Of a stretch of DNA of 64,000 nt, positions 1 through 8,573 are shown in pieces. This stretch comes from Pseudoxanthomonas mexicana (GTDB taxonomy: Bacteria; Pseudomonadota; Gammaproteobacteria; Xanthomonadales; Xanthomonadaceae). The stretch is taken from assembly GCF_001556105.1 (NCBI RefSeq), contig NZ_LSIF01000059.1, positions 62,001 through 126,000 of the forward strand, in the 5' to 3' direction. The notes under the pieces are model-generated. The model ran no database searches. It saw nothing but the letters and a program-made list of their open reading frames with translations, and had not been told where the DNA came from. How positions within the stretch are numbered: the stretch's first letter is position 1; the number at the start of each line of letters is the position of its first letter. The position numbers and the translations under genes were made by a program.

Positions 1-847
1 CGCCGAGGTTGTGGGTGACGCTGCGCAGCGCCACCGGCATCGACGCGAAACTGGACGAACTGGCGAACGCCACCTGCATGCCGGGCGCGGCGCCGCGGAA
101 GAACTTCCATGGATTCAGGCCATGCGCCAGCAGCAGGCTGCCGTAGACCACGACGATGTGCAGCGCACACGCTACGTAGAGCGCACCGATGTAGCTGCCC
201 AACGGCAGCAGCTTCTCGAAACCGTAGGTGCCGACCAGGCTGCCGATCAAGCCGAACGTGCCGATCGGCGTCATTTCCAGCACGAAGCGCGTGACCTGCA
301 CCATGGTGTCGCTGGCCTCGCCGGCCAGCTTGCGCAGGCCCGCGCTGCGCTCGCCCAGCTTGACCAGCGCGAAGCCGAGCAGGCCGGCGAAGAAGATGAC
401 CTGCAGGATCTTGCCATCGGTCAGCGCCTTGAACGGATTGGCCGGCACGATGTCCAGCAGTACCTGCACCGGCGTGGGGACGTCGCGCACCTGGTAGTCG
501 GGTGCCGTCATCAGACCCGTGAGACCCTTGCCCGGCTGCACGATCCAGCCCACCGCCAGGCCCACGCACACCGCGAGCGCAGCGGTGATCGCGAACCACA
601 GGAAGGTGCGTCCGCCGAGTGCGGCGACCGATTTCTGTCCGTGCAGGCTGGACACGGCATTGATCACCGCGAAGAACACCAGCGGCACCGCGATCATCTT
701 GATCAGGGTGACGTAGAGATCGCCGAGCGGCTTGAGCCAGATCTCCGCTGCGGGCCCCATCAGCCAACCCACCAGGGCGCCCAGCACGAAGCCGGCGACG
801 ACGCGCTGCCAGAACGGGATCTTCAACCAGGCCGAGACCAGCTTCAT
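1..847 (-). CDS. Dicarboxylate/amino acid:cation symporter (DAACS family), C-terminus cut by window edge
   Basis: Inner-membrane secondary transporter that would take up C4-dicarboxylates or acidic amino acids with Na+ or H+. The 282 visible codons begin MKLVSAWLKIPFWQRVVAG and contain the family's early hydrophobic segments. There is a stretch reading IKMIAVPLVFFAVINA, typical of the second and third helices, and the serine-rich reentrant-loop signature AFASSSSFASMPVAL near the cut end. These features identify the GltP/DctA fold, but the substrate cannot be read from this part. The last third, including the substrate-binding helix, lies beyond position 1. It is divergent from the alkaline phosphatase gene, with about 140 bp between the two starts. 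Confidence 0.9.
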   Translation of the reverse strand, partial: MKLVSAWLKIPFWQRVVAGFVLGALVGWLMGPAAEIWLKPLGDLYVTLIKMIAVPLVFFAVINAVSSLHGQKSVAALGGRTFLWFAITAALAVCVGLAVGWIVQPGKGLTGLMTAPDYQVRDVPTPVQVLLDIVPANPFKALTDGKILQVIFFAGLLGFALVKLGERSAGLRKLAGEASDTMVQVTRFVLEMTPIGTFGLIGSLVGTYGFEKLLPLGSYIGALYVACALHIVVVYGSLLLAHGLNPWKFFRGAAPGMQVAFASSSSFASMPVALRSVTHNLG

Positions 848-986
848 CCAGATGACTCACAGAAACGGACGCGACACCTTAGCCCAAGGCCCTGTGCCGG
901 GCGACCCTGCACGCGGAATGCCCGGTGTCACGAACAGGACACTGCCCGGACGGCATAATGATGCGTCCATCATTTTCCGGTTCGCC

Positions 987-2678
987 ATGCTCCCCCGCGC
1001 TTTCGTCTCGCCACTCGTCGGCATGACCCTGCTCACCGCACTGGCGGGCTGCGCCAGCACCTCGCAGTCGTCCTCCTCCGCCCTCCACGTCGACGTTCCG
1101 ACGGTCGCGCACCCGCAGGGCGAGACGCCGCAGTGGTGGTATCGGAATGGTGCGGCGAAGGCCGCCGCGAACGGTGCGATGCAGGGGCGCGCGAAGAACG
1201 TCATCGTGTTCCTCGGCGACGGCATGAGCCTGACCACGGTCGCGGCCGCACGCATCTTCGAAGGCCAGCGCAAGGGCACGCCGGGCGAGGAAAACCTGCT
1301 GAGCTGGGAGCGCTTCCCGCATACCGCCTTCAGCAAGACCTACAACACCGATTCGCAGACGCCCGACTCCGCCGGCACCATGACCGCCGTCGCCACCGGC
1401 GTGAAAACGCACATGGGCGCGATCGGCGTCTCCGCGGGCCGCAAGGGCGAATGCACGCCCGACGGCAGCAAGGACCTGCTCAGCTGGCTGATGCTGGCCG
1501 ACAGCGCCGGGTTGGCCACCGGCATCGTCACCACGGCCCGCATCACGCATGCGACGCCCGCGGCGACGTATGCGCATGTGTCGCATCGCGACTGGGAGAA
1601 CGACACCGACCTGCCGCCGGAAGCGGTCGAAGCGGGCTGCAAGGACATCGCGCAGCAGTTGATGGCCGCCGCGCGTTTCGGCCATGGCCCGACGGTGGCG
1701 CTGGGCGGCGGTCGCGGCGAGTTCCTGCCGATCGACGTGCGCGATCCCGAGGAGGACGACAAGGTCGGCCAGCGCCTGGACGGCCGCAACCTCGTCGACG
1801 AATGGAAGCAGGCCCACCCACAGGGTGCCTACGTCACCAACACGCAGCAGCTGGACGCCGCGGCCGACGCACCGCAACTGCTCGGCCTGTTCGAGTATGA
1901 CCACATGCAGTTCGAACACGACCGCCGCAAGGATGCCCAGGGCGAGCCTTCGCTGGCCGACCTGACACGCGTCGCCATCCGCACCCTGTCGCGCAAACGC
2001 GATGGCTTCGTGCTGCTGGTGGAAGGCGCGCGCATCGACCACGCCAACCACTACGGCAATGCCTATCGCGCGCTCGGCGAGACCGTGGCGATGTCGGATG
2101 CCGTGCAGGCCGCGGTGGATGCGACGTCGCAGGACGACACGCTGATCCTGGTCACCGCCGATCATTCGCACACGCTCAATTTCGTCGGCTATCCGGTGCG
2201 CGGCAACCCGATCCTCGGCAAGGTGCGCGGCCAGGGCGGCGAAGACGACACACCGGGCGACCTCGCTCGCGACCAGAACGGCCTGACCTTCACCACGCTG
2301 ACCTATGCCAACGGCCCCGGCTACACCGGCGCCAGCAACCGCCAGCCCGCCGGCCCGAAGCATTTCCTGCATGCACCGAGCAGCGTGGAAACGTCGGAAG
2401 GCCGTCCGGACCTGAGCCAGGTCGACACCGAGCATCCCGACTACCTGCAGGAAGCGCTGGTGCCACTGAAATCGGAATCGCACGGCGGCGAAGACGTCGG
2501 CATCTGGGCCAGCGGCCCCGGCAGCGATGCCGTGCGCGGCACCGTCGAGCAGAACACGATCTACCACGTCGTCGTGCAGGCGACGCCCGCGTTGCGTGCC
2601 CGCCTGTGTGCCGCCAACACCTGCGATGCCAACGGCGTGCCGGTCGAGCTGCCGAAGCCAGTGGATTTCCAGAAGTAG
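987..2678 (+). CDS. Alkaline phosphatase (PhoA superfamily), lipoprotein
   Basis: 563-residue metal-dependent phosphomonoesterase expected to release phosphate in the periplasm while anchored by lipid. I chose the ATG at 987 because it gives a good lipoprotein signal with lipobox Leu19-Ala-Gly-Cys22; the open frame upstream has no signal and no family similarity. Metal-site motifs appear in the order of the E. coli enzyme: FLGDGMS near residue 75, the nucleophile motif TPDSAGT with Ser128, LVEGARIDHANH, TADHSH, and a late ESHGGEDV carrying a histidine ligand. The 3' end faces the CopD/HemJ-like gene across a hairpin. I see no clear Pho box upstream. Family assignment is firm; phosphate regulation is not shown. 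Confidence 0.93.
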   Translation: MLPRAFVSPLVGMTLLTALAGCASTSQSSSSALHVDVPTVAHPQGETPQWWYRNGAAKAAANGAMQGRAKNVIVFLGDGMSLTTVAAARIFEGQRKGTPGEENLLSWERFPHTAFSKTYNTDSQTPDSAGTMTAVATGVKTHMGAIGVSAGRKGECTPDGSKDLLSWLMLADSAGLATGIVTTARITHATPAATYAHVSHRDWENDTDLPPEAVEAGCKDIAQQLMAAARFGHGPTVALGGGRGEFLPIDVRDPEEDDKVGQRLDGRNLVDEWKQAHPQGAYVTNTQQLDAAADAPQLLGLFEYDHMQFEHDRRKDAQGEPSLADLTRVAIRTLSRKRDGFVLLVEGARIDHANHYGNAYRALGETVAMSDAVQAAVDATSQDDTLILVTADHSHTLNFVGYPVRGNPILGKVRGQGGEDDTPGDLARDQNGLTFTTLTYANGPGYTGASNRQPAGPKHFLHAPSSVETSEGRPDLSQVDTEHPDYLQEALVPLKSESHGGEDVGIWASGPGSDAVRGTVEQNTIYHVVVQATPALRARLCAANTCDANGVPVELPKPVDFQK

Positions 2679-2684
2679 TGAACG

Positions 2685-2712
2685 ACCTGCTCCGGCGGTT
2701 GCCGGAGCAGGT
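2685..2712. terminator. Bidirectional hairpin between convergent genes
   Basis: Perfect 11-bp stem (ACCTGCTCCGG pairing with CCGGAGCAGGT) with a 6-nt loop, lying between the alkaline phosphatase stop at 2678 and the end of the CopD/HemJ-like gene at 2716. There is no T-run on either side, so the terminator role is inferred from position. Confidence 0.6.
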
Positions 2713-2715
2713 GCG

Positions 2716-3162
2716 TCAGAACGGCTTGGCCAGCACGAGCCAGATGACCGCGATCAACGCGAACAGCGGAAGTTCGTTGAACCACTTCAGCGCCGTCGGC
2801 GAAGGCAGCGACTTGCCCTTCGCCACGCCCTTCAGCCAGCGGCCCGCGACGATGAAGTGCGCGAACATCAGTGCGACCAGCGTCAGCTTGGCGTGCAGCC
2901 ATCCCGTGCCGGGGCCGACCATCGTCTGGAAATCCGGAATCACCCGGTAGCCCAGCCACAGCACCAGACCCAGGATCACGGCGATACCGAACATGCTGTG
3001 GCCGAAGCCGTACAGCCGGCGCCCCATCAGCAGCAGGCGCGCCTGCACGTCGGCCTGCCCGGTCGTCTCGGCCAGGTTGACCAGGATGCGCGGCAGGTAG
3101 AACACCGTCGCCATCCAGGCGATGACGAAGACGAGATGGAAGGTCTTGACCCACAGGTACAT
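2716..3162 (-). CDS. CopD/HemJ-like integral membrane protein
   Basis: 148-residue membrane protein with four predicted helices. It opens MYLWVKTFHLVFVIAWMATV, followed by FYLPRILV and a later GTGWLHAKLTLVALMFAHF. This pattern (YLW.K..H, W, FYLPR, WLH.KL) is that of the UPF0093/HemJ group, whose characterised members oxidise protoporphyrinogen IX to protoporphyrin IX late in heme synthesis; related proteins are often annotated CopD. The start at 3162 places MYLW at the N-terminus as in the family, whereas the open frame to 3186 only adds eight unlikely residues. No heme gene lies next to it, so HemJ function is a family inference. Confidence 0.8.
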   Translation of the reverse strand: MYLWVKTFHLVFVIAWMATVFYLPRILVNLAETTGQADVQARLLLMGRRLYGFGHSMFGIAVILGLVLWLGYRVIPDFQTMVGPGTGWLHAKLTLVALMFAHFIVAGRWLKGVAKGKSLPSPTALKWFNELPLFALIAVIWLVLAKPF

Positions 3163-3258
3163 GCGGCTGGCTCCGGCTGGCGGCACGGGATTGGATGGCG
3201 CATAGGATAGCGCGCCACATCACGTAAGCTTCCCGCCTTCCTGTTCCCGGATGCCCGC

Positions 3259-3867
3259 ATGACCAAGCAGTACGACGCCGATTACTTCCAGCGCTGGTAC
3301 CGCGACGGCGACATCGGCGGCGCGCCGCGCCTCGCGCGCAAGATCGCGCTGGCCGTGGCGGTAGCCGAGTACCACCTGGAGCGTCCGATCCGCACCGTGC
3401 TCGACATCGGCTGCGGCGAAGGCGCGTGGCGCGCGCCGCTGCTGAAGCTGCGGCCGAAACTGCAGTACCTCGGCTTCGACGGCAGCGAGTACGCGGTCCG
3501 GCGATTCGGGCGCACGCGCAATGTGCACTATGCGTGCTTCGAAGATTTCGAATACCTGCGTCCCTGCGAACCCGTCGATCTGCTGGTGTGCTCGGACGTG
3601 CTGCACTACGTGCCAACGCGCGACCTGAAGCGAGGACTGCCCGGCCTGGCCGAACTGTGCGGTGGCGTGGCGTTCCTGGAGACCTTCGCGAAGGAAGACG
3701 AGTTCGAAGGCGACCACGAGGGCTTCGTACCGCGCAAGGCGGCGTGGTATCGGCAGGCCTTCAACGGCGAGGGTTTCCAGTCCATCGGCAACCATTGCTG
3801 GCTGGGGCCACGGCTGGCGGGCGACGTGGCGGTACTGGAGGCGGCGGATTATCGGCCGATAACCTGA
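3259..3867 (+). CDS. Class I SAM-dependent methyltransferase
   Basis: 202-residue cytosolic methyltransferase. Motif I reads VLDIGCGEGAW (about residues 50-60), followed by an acidic strand end (LGFDGSEYAV) and a motif IV-like DLLVCSDVLHYV, as expected for the Rossmann-like methyltransferase fold. The substrate is unknown. It starts 96 bp from the divergent CopD/HemJ-like gene and runs toward the PHA depolymerase gene 80 bp downstream, but the gap is long enough that co-transcription is uncertain. Confidence 0.85.
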   Translation: MTKQYDADYFQRWYRDGDIGGAPRLARKIALAVAVAEYHLERPIRTVLDIGCGEGAWRAPLLKLRPKLQYLGFDGSEYAVRRFGRTRNVHYACFEDFEYLRPCEPVDLLVCSDVLHYVPTRDLKRGLPGLAELCGGVAFLETFAKEDEFEGDHEGFVPRKAAWYRQAFNGEGFQSIGNHCWLGPRLAGDVAVLEAADYRPIT

Positions 3868-3947
3868 ACAGGCCACGCGCGGTGACCCTGCCTTTGGGGT
3901 ATGCTGCGGCGCAGCACCGCGCACCAAAAGTGGGATTCAGGACCGCC

Positions 3948-5195
3948 ATGACCTTGTACCAACTGCACGAACTCGGACGCGCATGGATGGCGCCGCTGGC
4001 CTACATGGCCGAAGCGAACGCGCGCATCTTCTCCGCCCCGACCAGTTGGCTGTCCAACGTGCCGGGCGCCGAGCGCATCGCCGCCGGCAACGAACTGATC
4101 TACCGGATCGGCAAGGATTACGAGAAACCGGCGTGGGAGATCCACGAGGTCGAGGTCGAAGGCCGCACCGTTCCCGTCGTGGAGCAGGAGATCGTCAAGA
4201 AGCCGTTCTGCCGGCTGCTGCGCTTCAAGCGCTACACCGACGACGCCGGGACGATCACCACGCTGAAAGACGACCCGGTCGTGCTGGTGGTCGCGCCGCT
4301 CTCCGGCCACCACGCCACGTTGCTGCGTGATACCGTGCGCACGCTGCTGCGCGACCACAAGGTCTACGTGACCGACTGGGTCGACGCGCGCATGGTGCCG
4401 GAGGCCGAAGGCGCCTTCAGCCTCGACGACTACGTCGCCTACGTGGAGGAGTTCATCCGCCACATCGGCGCGGACAACCTGCACGTGATCAGCGTCTGCC
4501 AGCCGACGGTGCCGGTGCTGGCCGCCGTGTCGCTGATGGCCGCGCGCGGTGAAGCCACGCCGCGCTCGCTGGTGATGATGGGCGGCCCGATCGATGCGCG
4601 CCGCAGCCCCACCGAGGTTAACAGCCTGGCCACGCGCAATCCGCTGTCGTGGTTCGAGAACAACGTCATCCACACGGTACCGACGCCTTACCCCGGCGAA
4701 GGTCGACGCGTATATCCGGGCTTCCTGCAGCACGCCGGTTTCATTGCCATGAATCCCAGCCGTCACTTCATGTCGCACTGGGATTTCTATGCCGACCTGG
4801 TCAAGGGCGACCAGCAGGATGCCGAGTCGCACCGCAAGTTCTACGACGAATACAACGCCGTGCTCGACATGCCGGCCGAGTACTACCTGGACACCATCCG
4901 TACCGTGTTCCAGGAGTTCCTGCTGCCGCGCGGCCAGTGGAAGGTCAACGGCGAACTGGTGAAGCCGGCCGCGATCAAGAAAACCGCGCTGATGAGCATC
5001 GAGGGCGAACTCGATGACATCTCCGGCCAGGGCCAGACCGCCGCCGCACACGACCTGTGCACCGGCATCGCGAAGGCGCACCACAGGCACCTGACCGTCG
5101 AGGGCGCCGGCCACTACGGCATCTTCAGCGGCCGCCGCTGGCGCGAACAGGTGTATCCGCAGGTGCGCGACTTCATCGCCAAATACGCCGACTGA
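3948..5195 (+). CDS. phaZ: Intracellular polyhydroxyalkanoate depolymerase
   Basis: 415-residue alpha/beta hydrolase that would mobilise stored poly(3-hydroxybutyrate) granules in the cytoplasm. It begins MTLYQLHELGRAWMAPLAY, the usual start of the family, and has no signal peptide. The lipase-box equivalent reads SVCQP, with Cys184 in place of the usual serine. Intracellular depolymerases of the Ralstonia PhaZ type use a cysteine nucleophile at this point (Cys183 there), so this is normal for the family. The acid and histidine would be in the segments GELDDISG and GAGHYGIF near the C-terminus. No PHA synthase or phasin gene is in the window. A strong hairpin follows the stop. Confidence 0.9.
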   Translation: MTLYQLHELGRAWMAPLAYMAEANARIFSAPTSWLSNVPGAERIAAGNELIYRIGKDYEKPAWEIHEVEVEGRTVPVVEQEIVKKPFCRLLRFKRYTDDAGTITTLKDDPVVLVVAPLSGHHATLLRDTVRTLLRDHKVYVTDWVDARMVPEAEGAFSLDDYVAYVEEFIRHIGADNLHVISVCQPTVPVLAAVSLMAARGEATPRSLVMMGGPIDARRSPTEVNSLATRNPLSWFENNVIHTVPTPYPGEGRRVYPGFLQHAGFIAMNPSRHFMSHWDFYADLVKGDQQDAESHRKFYDEYNAVLDMPAEYYLDTIRTVFQEFLLPRGQWKVNGELVKPAAIKKTALMSIEGELDDISGQGQTAAAHDLCTGIAKAHHRHLTVEGAGHYGIFSGRRWREQVYPQVRDFIAKYAD

Positions 5196-5218
5196 CTCCG
5201 TGCCAGTGCAGGAAAAGG

Positions 5219-5240
5219 AAAGCCGCCCGCGGGCGGCTTT
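5219..5240. terminator. Rho-independent-type hairpin after phaZ
   Basis: Perfect 22-bp palindrome with an AAAGCCGCCCG arm, ending in TTT and followed by CTTCGTTT, placed 23 bp after the phaZ stop and before the convergent HAAS-domain gene. The A-run on one side and T-run on the other suit termination in both directions. Confidence 0.8.
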
Positions 5241-5262
5241 CTTCGTTTCCAGTCCTGCGGCG

Positions 5263-6183
5263 TCAGACCACCGGCGTACGCACCAGCAGATGCTTGGCCA
5301 GCCAGCCGTGGAACAGGCCGACCGCGCGTGCCAGATGCAGGGTGGCGAACAGCAGGATGAAGCCGATGACGGAAAACAGCGGCAGCAACCAGGGCGCTTC
5401 CGTGACCAGGTTCCAGTTCCCGAAGGTGAACACATAGCCTTGGCCCACGAAGAGCGCCAGCGGCGACGCGATCAATCCCAATGACGTCGACAGCAGCGCG
5501 ATCGCCACACAGAAGTACAGGATGCCCAGCGGAAGCATCAGCACCATGTACATCAACGCGGTCCACGTGCGGCCATCCGTGAACAGTTCCTTCAACCGCG
5601 TCATCCAGGGTTTGTCGCGCTGCGTGTAGAGCGGGCGGCGCGGCATACGCACGCCGAGCAGCACTTCCACCACGCGACCCTCGGCCAGCGACAACAGGCG
5701 TATCGACATGAGGAACAGCAGCAGCAACGGGATGCCGATGATGACCGTCAGCAGGCCTGTCGACGTGCTGAATCCCATCAAGGCCCATACGGAATAGAAG
5801 ATGCCGGTGATCAGCGACAGCAGCATGTAGAACAGTGCGCCGTATGCCCGCGGATCCGCGACGACACCGAAGAACCGGCCCAGCGCCGACGTGCGCTTCG
5901 GCGGTACCGGCGGACGCAGCGCCCTGGCGACCGTGACCTCGGTTTCGCGGTAGATGTCGGCGACTTCGTCCGGCGCGCCGTAGCTGCCGGCGACCGAGGC
6001 GATCACCTCGGCTTCCGACCTGCCCGGGTTCTCGGCCATTTCGGAGCGCAGGTATTCCTCCGCGTCGTAGACGGCGTCCTGGATCATCGCCTTGTCGGCG
6101 CCGGTCAATGCCGCGCGCAGCTGGTCCAGGTATTCGGGGATGGTGGTGGGCAGGCGGCTGCCCGGGACGGTGGTGGTGTTCAT
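5263..6183 (-). CDS. HAAS/sensor-domain membrane protein paired with PadR
   Basis: 306-residue membrane protein. The N-terminal 80 residues are a soluble helical HAAS-like domain (LDQLRAALTGADKAMIQDAV, then ASVAGSYGAPDEVADIY), as found in DUF1700 proteins. About six hydrophobic segments follow, in two blocks separated by a basic cytosolic loop (MPRRPLYTQRDKPWMTRLKE), resembling the putative sensor domain of the Sensor/DUF1700 group. Its start overlaps the padR stop by 4 bp (ATGA), so the two are translated together. HAAS proteins are commonly encoded next to PadR regulators, and the pair may sense the envelope, but no ligand is known to me. Confidence 0.78.
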   Translation of the reverse strand: MNTTTVPGSRLPTTIPEYLDQLRAALTGADKAMIQDAVYDAEEYLRSEMAENPGRSEAEVIASVAGSYGAPDEVADIYRETEVTVARALRPPVPPKRTSALGRFFGVVADPRAYGALFYMLLSLITGIFYSVWALMGFSTSTGLLTVIIGIPLLLLFLMSIRLLSLAEGRVVEVLLGVRMPRRPLYTQRDKPWMTRLKELFTDGRTWTALMYMVLMLPLGILYFCVAIALLSTSLGLIASPLALFVGQGYVFTFGNWNLVTEAPWLLPLFSVIGFILLFATLHLARAVGLFHGWLAKHLLVRTPVV

Positions 6184-6545
6184 GCAGGAATCCCCTCAAG
6201 CACGGAATCGACGGAATCGCGGGTGGCGCGCCAGGCGGCGGCCCAGGACTGCAGGGTCTGCCGCCCTGCCTCGGTGATGCGGTAGTAGCGGCGCGGCGGC
6301 CCGGCGACGGAGGGTTCGACGAAGCTGTCCAGCAGCCCGCCGCCCTCCAGGTTGCGCAGCACCGGGTACAGCGCGCTCTGCTTGCCGCTGAGCACGCCGT
6401 CGCCGACGCGCTCCAGCTGCTTGGCGATCAGGTAGCCGTAAAGAGGCTCCCCGGCGCGGGCCAGCACCGCCAGCAGCGCCAGCGACACGGTGCCGGCGCT
6501 GAGCTCTTTCTGGAACTTCTTCAGGTGGATGTCGGGCTCGTTCAT
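6180..6545 (-). CDS. PadR family transcriptional regulator
   Basis: 121-residue winged-helix repressor. Core features are the early helix LSAGTVSLALLAVLA, the recognition region YGYLIAKQLERVGDGVLS, the PadR hallmark LYPVLRNLEGGGLLDS and the wing PPRRYYRITEAG. A C-terminal helix (residues 95-118) would dimerise. It is the first gene of a two-gene unit with the HAAS membrane protein. PadR proteins usually repress their own operon, and a palindromic site lies about 45-65 bp upstream of the start. Confidence 0.9.
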   Translation of the reverse strand: MNEPDIHLKKFQKELSAGTVSLALLAVLARAGEPLYGYLIAKQLERVGDGVLSGKQSALYPVLRNLEGGGLLDSFVEPSVAGPPRRYYRITEAGRQTLQSWAAAWRATRDSVDSVLEGIPA

Positions 6546-6586
6546 CGCTTCCCCCTCTGCGGGACCCCCGCTAGGTTGGAGACGAT

Positions 6587-6609
6587 GCTATTGCGAACTT
6601 TGATATAGC
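6587..6609 (-). promoter_or_regulatory. Candidate PadR operator/promoter
   Basis: An AT-richer patch in front of padR contains GCTAT and ATAGC as inverted arms 13 nt apart. Read on the minus strand it also contains two imperfect direct copies of TTCGCNATA. The position and relative AT content suggest an autoregulated promoter. The assignment is by position only. Confidence 0.35.
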
Positions 6610-6700
6610 GAATGTGCCAGTAGTCACCCGGACCTCAGGCCACCAGGCAAGGTCGCCGTCCCCCGCGGGACGGGCCGAATCCAGGGTGGTGGTGGCGCCG

Positions 6701-7243
6701 CTACTTGACCCGGCGCTTCTCGAGCTTGCGCGCCAGCGTGCGCCGGTGCAGCCCCAGCCGGCGGGCGGCCTCGGAGATGTTGAAGTCGCTGGCCGCCAGC
6801 GCTTCGTGGATGTGCTCCCACTCCAGCGTCTTGATCGACGTGGTGCGCTCGGTGAGCTCCACGTCGGTATCGCCGGCGGCGCGCTGGAAGGCGGCCTCGA
6901 TGTCGTCGGTGTTGGACGGCTTGGCCAGGTAATGGCGGGCGCCCAGCTTGATCGCTTCCACCGCAGTGGCGATGCTCGCGTAGCCGGTCAGCACGATGAT
7001 GACCATCTCCGCATCGAAGGCATGCAGGTGCTTCACGCTGGACAGGCCGGACGCGCCACCGGCGAGCTTCAGGTCGACGACCGCATGCGTCGGCGCGAAG
7101 TCTTGCAGCAGTGCGGGCATGCCCTCCTCGCCGGCGAGATGGCGCACCTGGTAGCCACGGCGTTCGAACGATCGGACCAGCGTGCGCGCGAACGCCGCAT
7201 CGTCCTCGACGATCAGCAGACGGCGATCACTCTTGCTCATCAT
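6701..7243 (-). CDS. regA: RegA/PrrA/ActR-type response regulator
   Basis: 180-residue DNA-binding response regulator for redox control of energy metabolism. The receiver domain (about 1-125) shows the acidic pocket in LLIVEDDAAF, the phospho-acceptor Asp in HAVVDLKLAGG, the Thr in VLTGYAS and the Lys in YLAKPS. The C-terminal Fis-type helix-turn-helix FNISEAARRLGLHRRTLARK is nearly diagnostic of the RegA family. The ATG at 7243 has a GAGGA sequence about 5 nt upstream and overlaps the end of regB by 17 bp. It would be phosphorylated by the upstream kinase. Targets likely include the adjoining quinol oxidase genes, which is inference from context. Confidence 0.9.
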   Translation of the reverse strand: MMSKSDRRLLIVEDDAAFARTLVRSFERRGYQVRHLAGEEGMPALLQDFAPTHAVVDLKLAGGASGLSSVKHLHAFDAEMVIIVLTGYASIATAVEAIKLGARHYLAKPSNTDDIEAAFQRAAGDTDVELTERTTSIKTLEWEHIHEALAASDFNISEAARRLGLHRRTLARKLEKRRVK

Positions 7244-8573
7244 CGTCGTCCTCCTCGATGGCGATGGCGGCGAGCGGCAGCGCCAGCGTGACCACGGCCC
7301 CGCCCTGCGGCCGGTTCTTCGCCGTCAGGCTACCACCCAGCGTGCGCGCGACATTCACCGACAGGAACAGGCCCAGTCCGCCGCCCGGCCGGCCCTTGCT
7401 GGTGTTGTAGGGCGTGCCCAGCCGTTGCAGGACGTCCGGCACGAACCCGGTGCCGGCATCGCCGATCTCGATCACCAGCGTGTCGCCGTCGCAGCGCGCC
7501 TCCATCGCCACCCATTGCGGCGACGACTCCAGCGCATTGTCGAGCACGTTGAAGACCATCTGCCGCAGGCCGACGTCGGAGACGATGTCCGGGTCCACGT
7601 CGCAACGATTGTGGTAGCGGAAGGATGCTGGATTGCGTGCCTCGCGCCATTCGTTCGCCAGCTCGTCCAGCATGGCGTGCAGCGTGGTTTCGGTCGGCGC
7701 CTCGGCGCGGGGTCCGCCCGCGGCGAGCAGGATGTTGGTGACGATCGATTTGCAGCGCGCCACTTGCGCCTGCATTTCCAGCACGTCGTTGTGCAGTTCC
7801 CCGTCGGAGGCCATCGTCGGCAGGTGTTGCCAGTCGCCGAGGATCACCGACAGCGTGGACAGCGGCGTGCCCAGTTCGTGCGCCGCGCCCGAGGCCAGCA
7901 GGCCCATGCGGACGATATGGTCTTCCTCGGCGGCGCGCTGGCGCAGTTCCGCCAGGCGCGCATCGCGCTCGCGCAGGATGCGGCCGATGCGGGTGATGAA
8001 CACCACCAGCAGACCGGCGATCAGCAGGAAACAGATCAACAGGCCCTGCACGTAGTGGTCGGCCAGGCCGCGCGCGGGCTCGACCGTCAGTTCCAGCGGC
8101 GTGCGTACCAGCGTCAGGCCGGTCACGCACAGTGCGGCGGCCGCCGCGATCACCCAGCTCAGCGGTGCGCGCAACAGCACCGTGCCCAGCACGACCTGCA
8201 GCAGGTACAGGAAGACGAACGGATTGGTGATGCCGCCGGACAGGTACAGCTGGATCGTCAGCGAGGCCACGTCGACCAGCAGGCCCACCAGCAACGCGAT
8301 GCTCGACACGTGCTCGCGTCGCCGGCACCACAGCTGGCTGACCAGGTTGAACACGGCCAACGCGGCCAATACGCCGCACATCAACCCGAGTGGCAACGCG
8401 ATGCCCAACCCGTAGTGCACCGCCAGGATGGTGGCCACCTGCCCGACCACGGCGATCCAGCGCAACTGGATCAGCTGCTGCATGTTCCGCAGCCCCGCCC
8501 TGTCGCGGGAGCTGCTCACGGCAGACGTCCTGCGTACGGTGCCGGCCTCATCCTGGCTCGTGGGTGCGTGCAT
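7227..8573 (-). CDS. regB: RegB/PrrB-type redox sensor histidine kinase
   Basis: About 448 residues, with six predicted membrane helices followed by a cytosolic kinase core. The periplasmic-side loop carries GGITNPF (about residues 113-119), matching the GGxxNPF quinone-sensing heptapeptide of RegB. The H-box reads AAHELGTPLSTL, with His near 232. A cysteine (VARCKSIV) lies 42 residues after that His, close to the spacing of redox-active Cys265 after His225 in Rhodobacter capsulatus RegB. N-box (NVLDNALES) and G-boxes (GDAGTGF, GGGLGLFLS) are intact. The start is uncertain: ATG at 8606, 8573 or 8483. I used 8573, which overlaps the SURF1 gene by 26 bp. Confidence 0.88.
   Translation of the reverse strand: MHAPTSQDEAGTVRRTSAVSSSRDRAGLRNMQQLIQLRWIAVVGQVATILAVHYGLGIALPLGLMCGVLAALAVFNLVSQLWCRRREHVSSIALLVGLLVDVASLTIQLYLSGGITNPFVFLYLLQVVLGTVLLRAPLSWVIAAAAALCVTGLTLVRTPLELTVEPARGLADHYVQGLLICFLLIAGLLVVFITRIGRILRERDARLAELRQRAAEEDHIVRMGLLASGAAHELGTPLSTLSVILGDWQHLPTMASDGELHNDVLEMQAQVARCKSIVTNILLAAGGPRAEAPTETTLHAMLDELANEWREARNPASFRYHNRCDVDPDIVSDVGLRQMVFNVLDNALESSPQWVAMEARCDGDTLVIEIGDAGTGFVPDVLQRLGTPYNTSKGRPGGGLGLFLSVNVARTLGGSLTAKNRPQGGAVVTLALPLAAIAIEEDDDDEQE

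Noticed and set aside
879..2567. 562-codon minus-strand frame over the alkaline phosphatase gene
   Set aside because: The plus-strand protein has every catalytic motif of the family, while the antisense product has none. No promoter or ribosome-binding site is visible for it.
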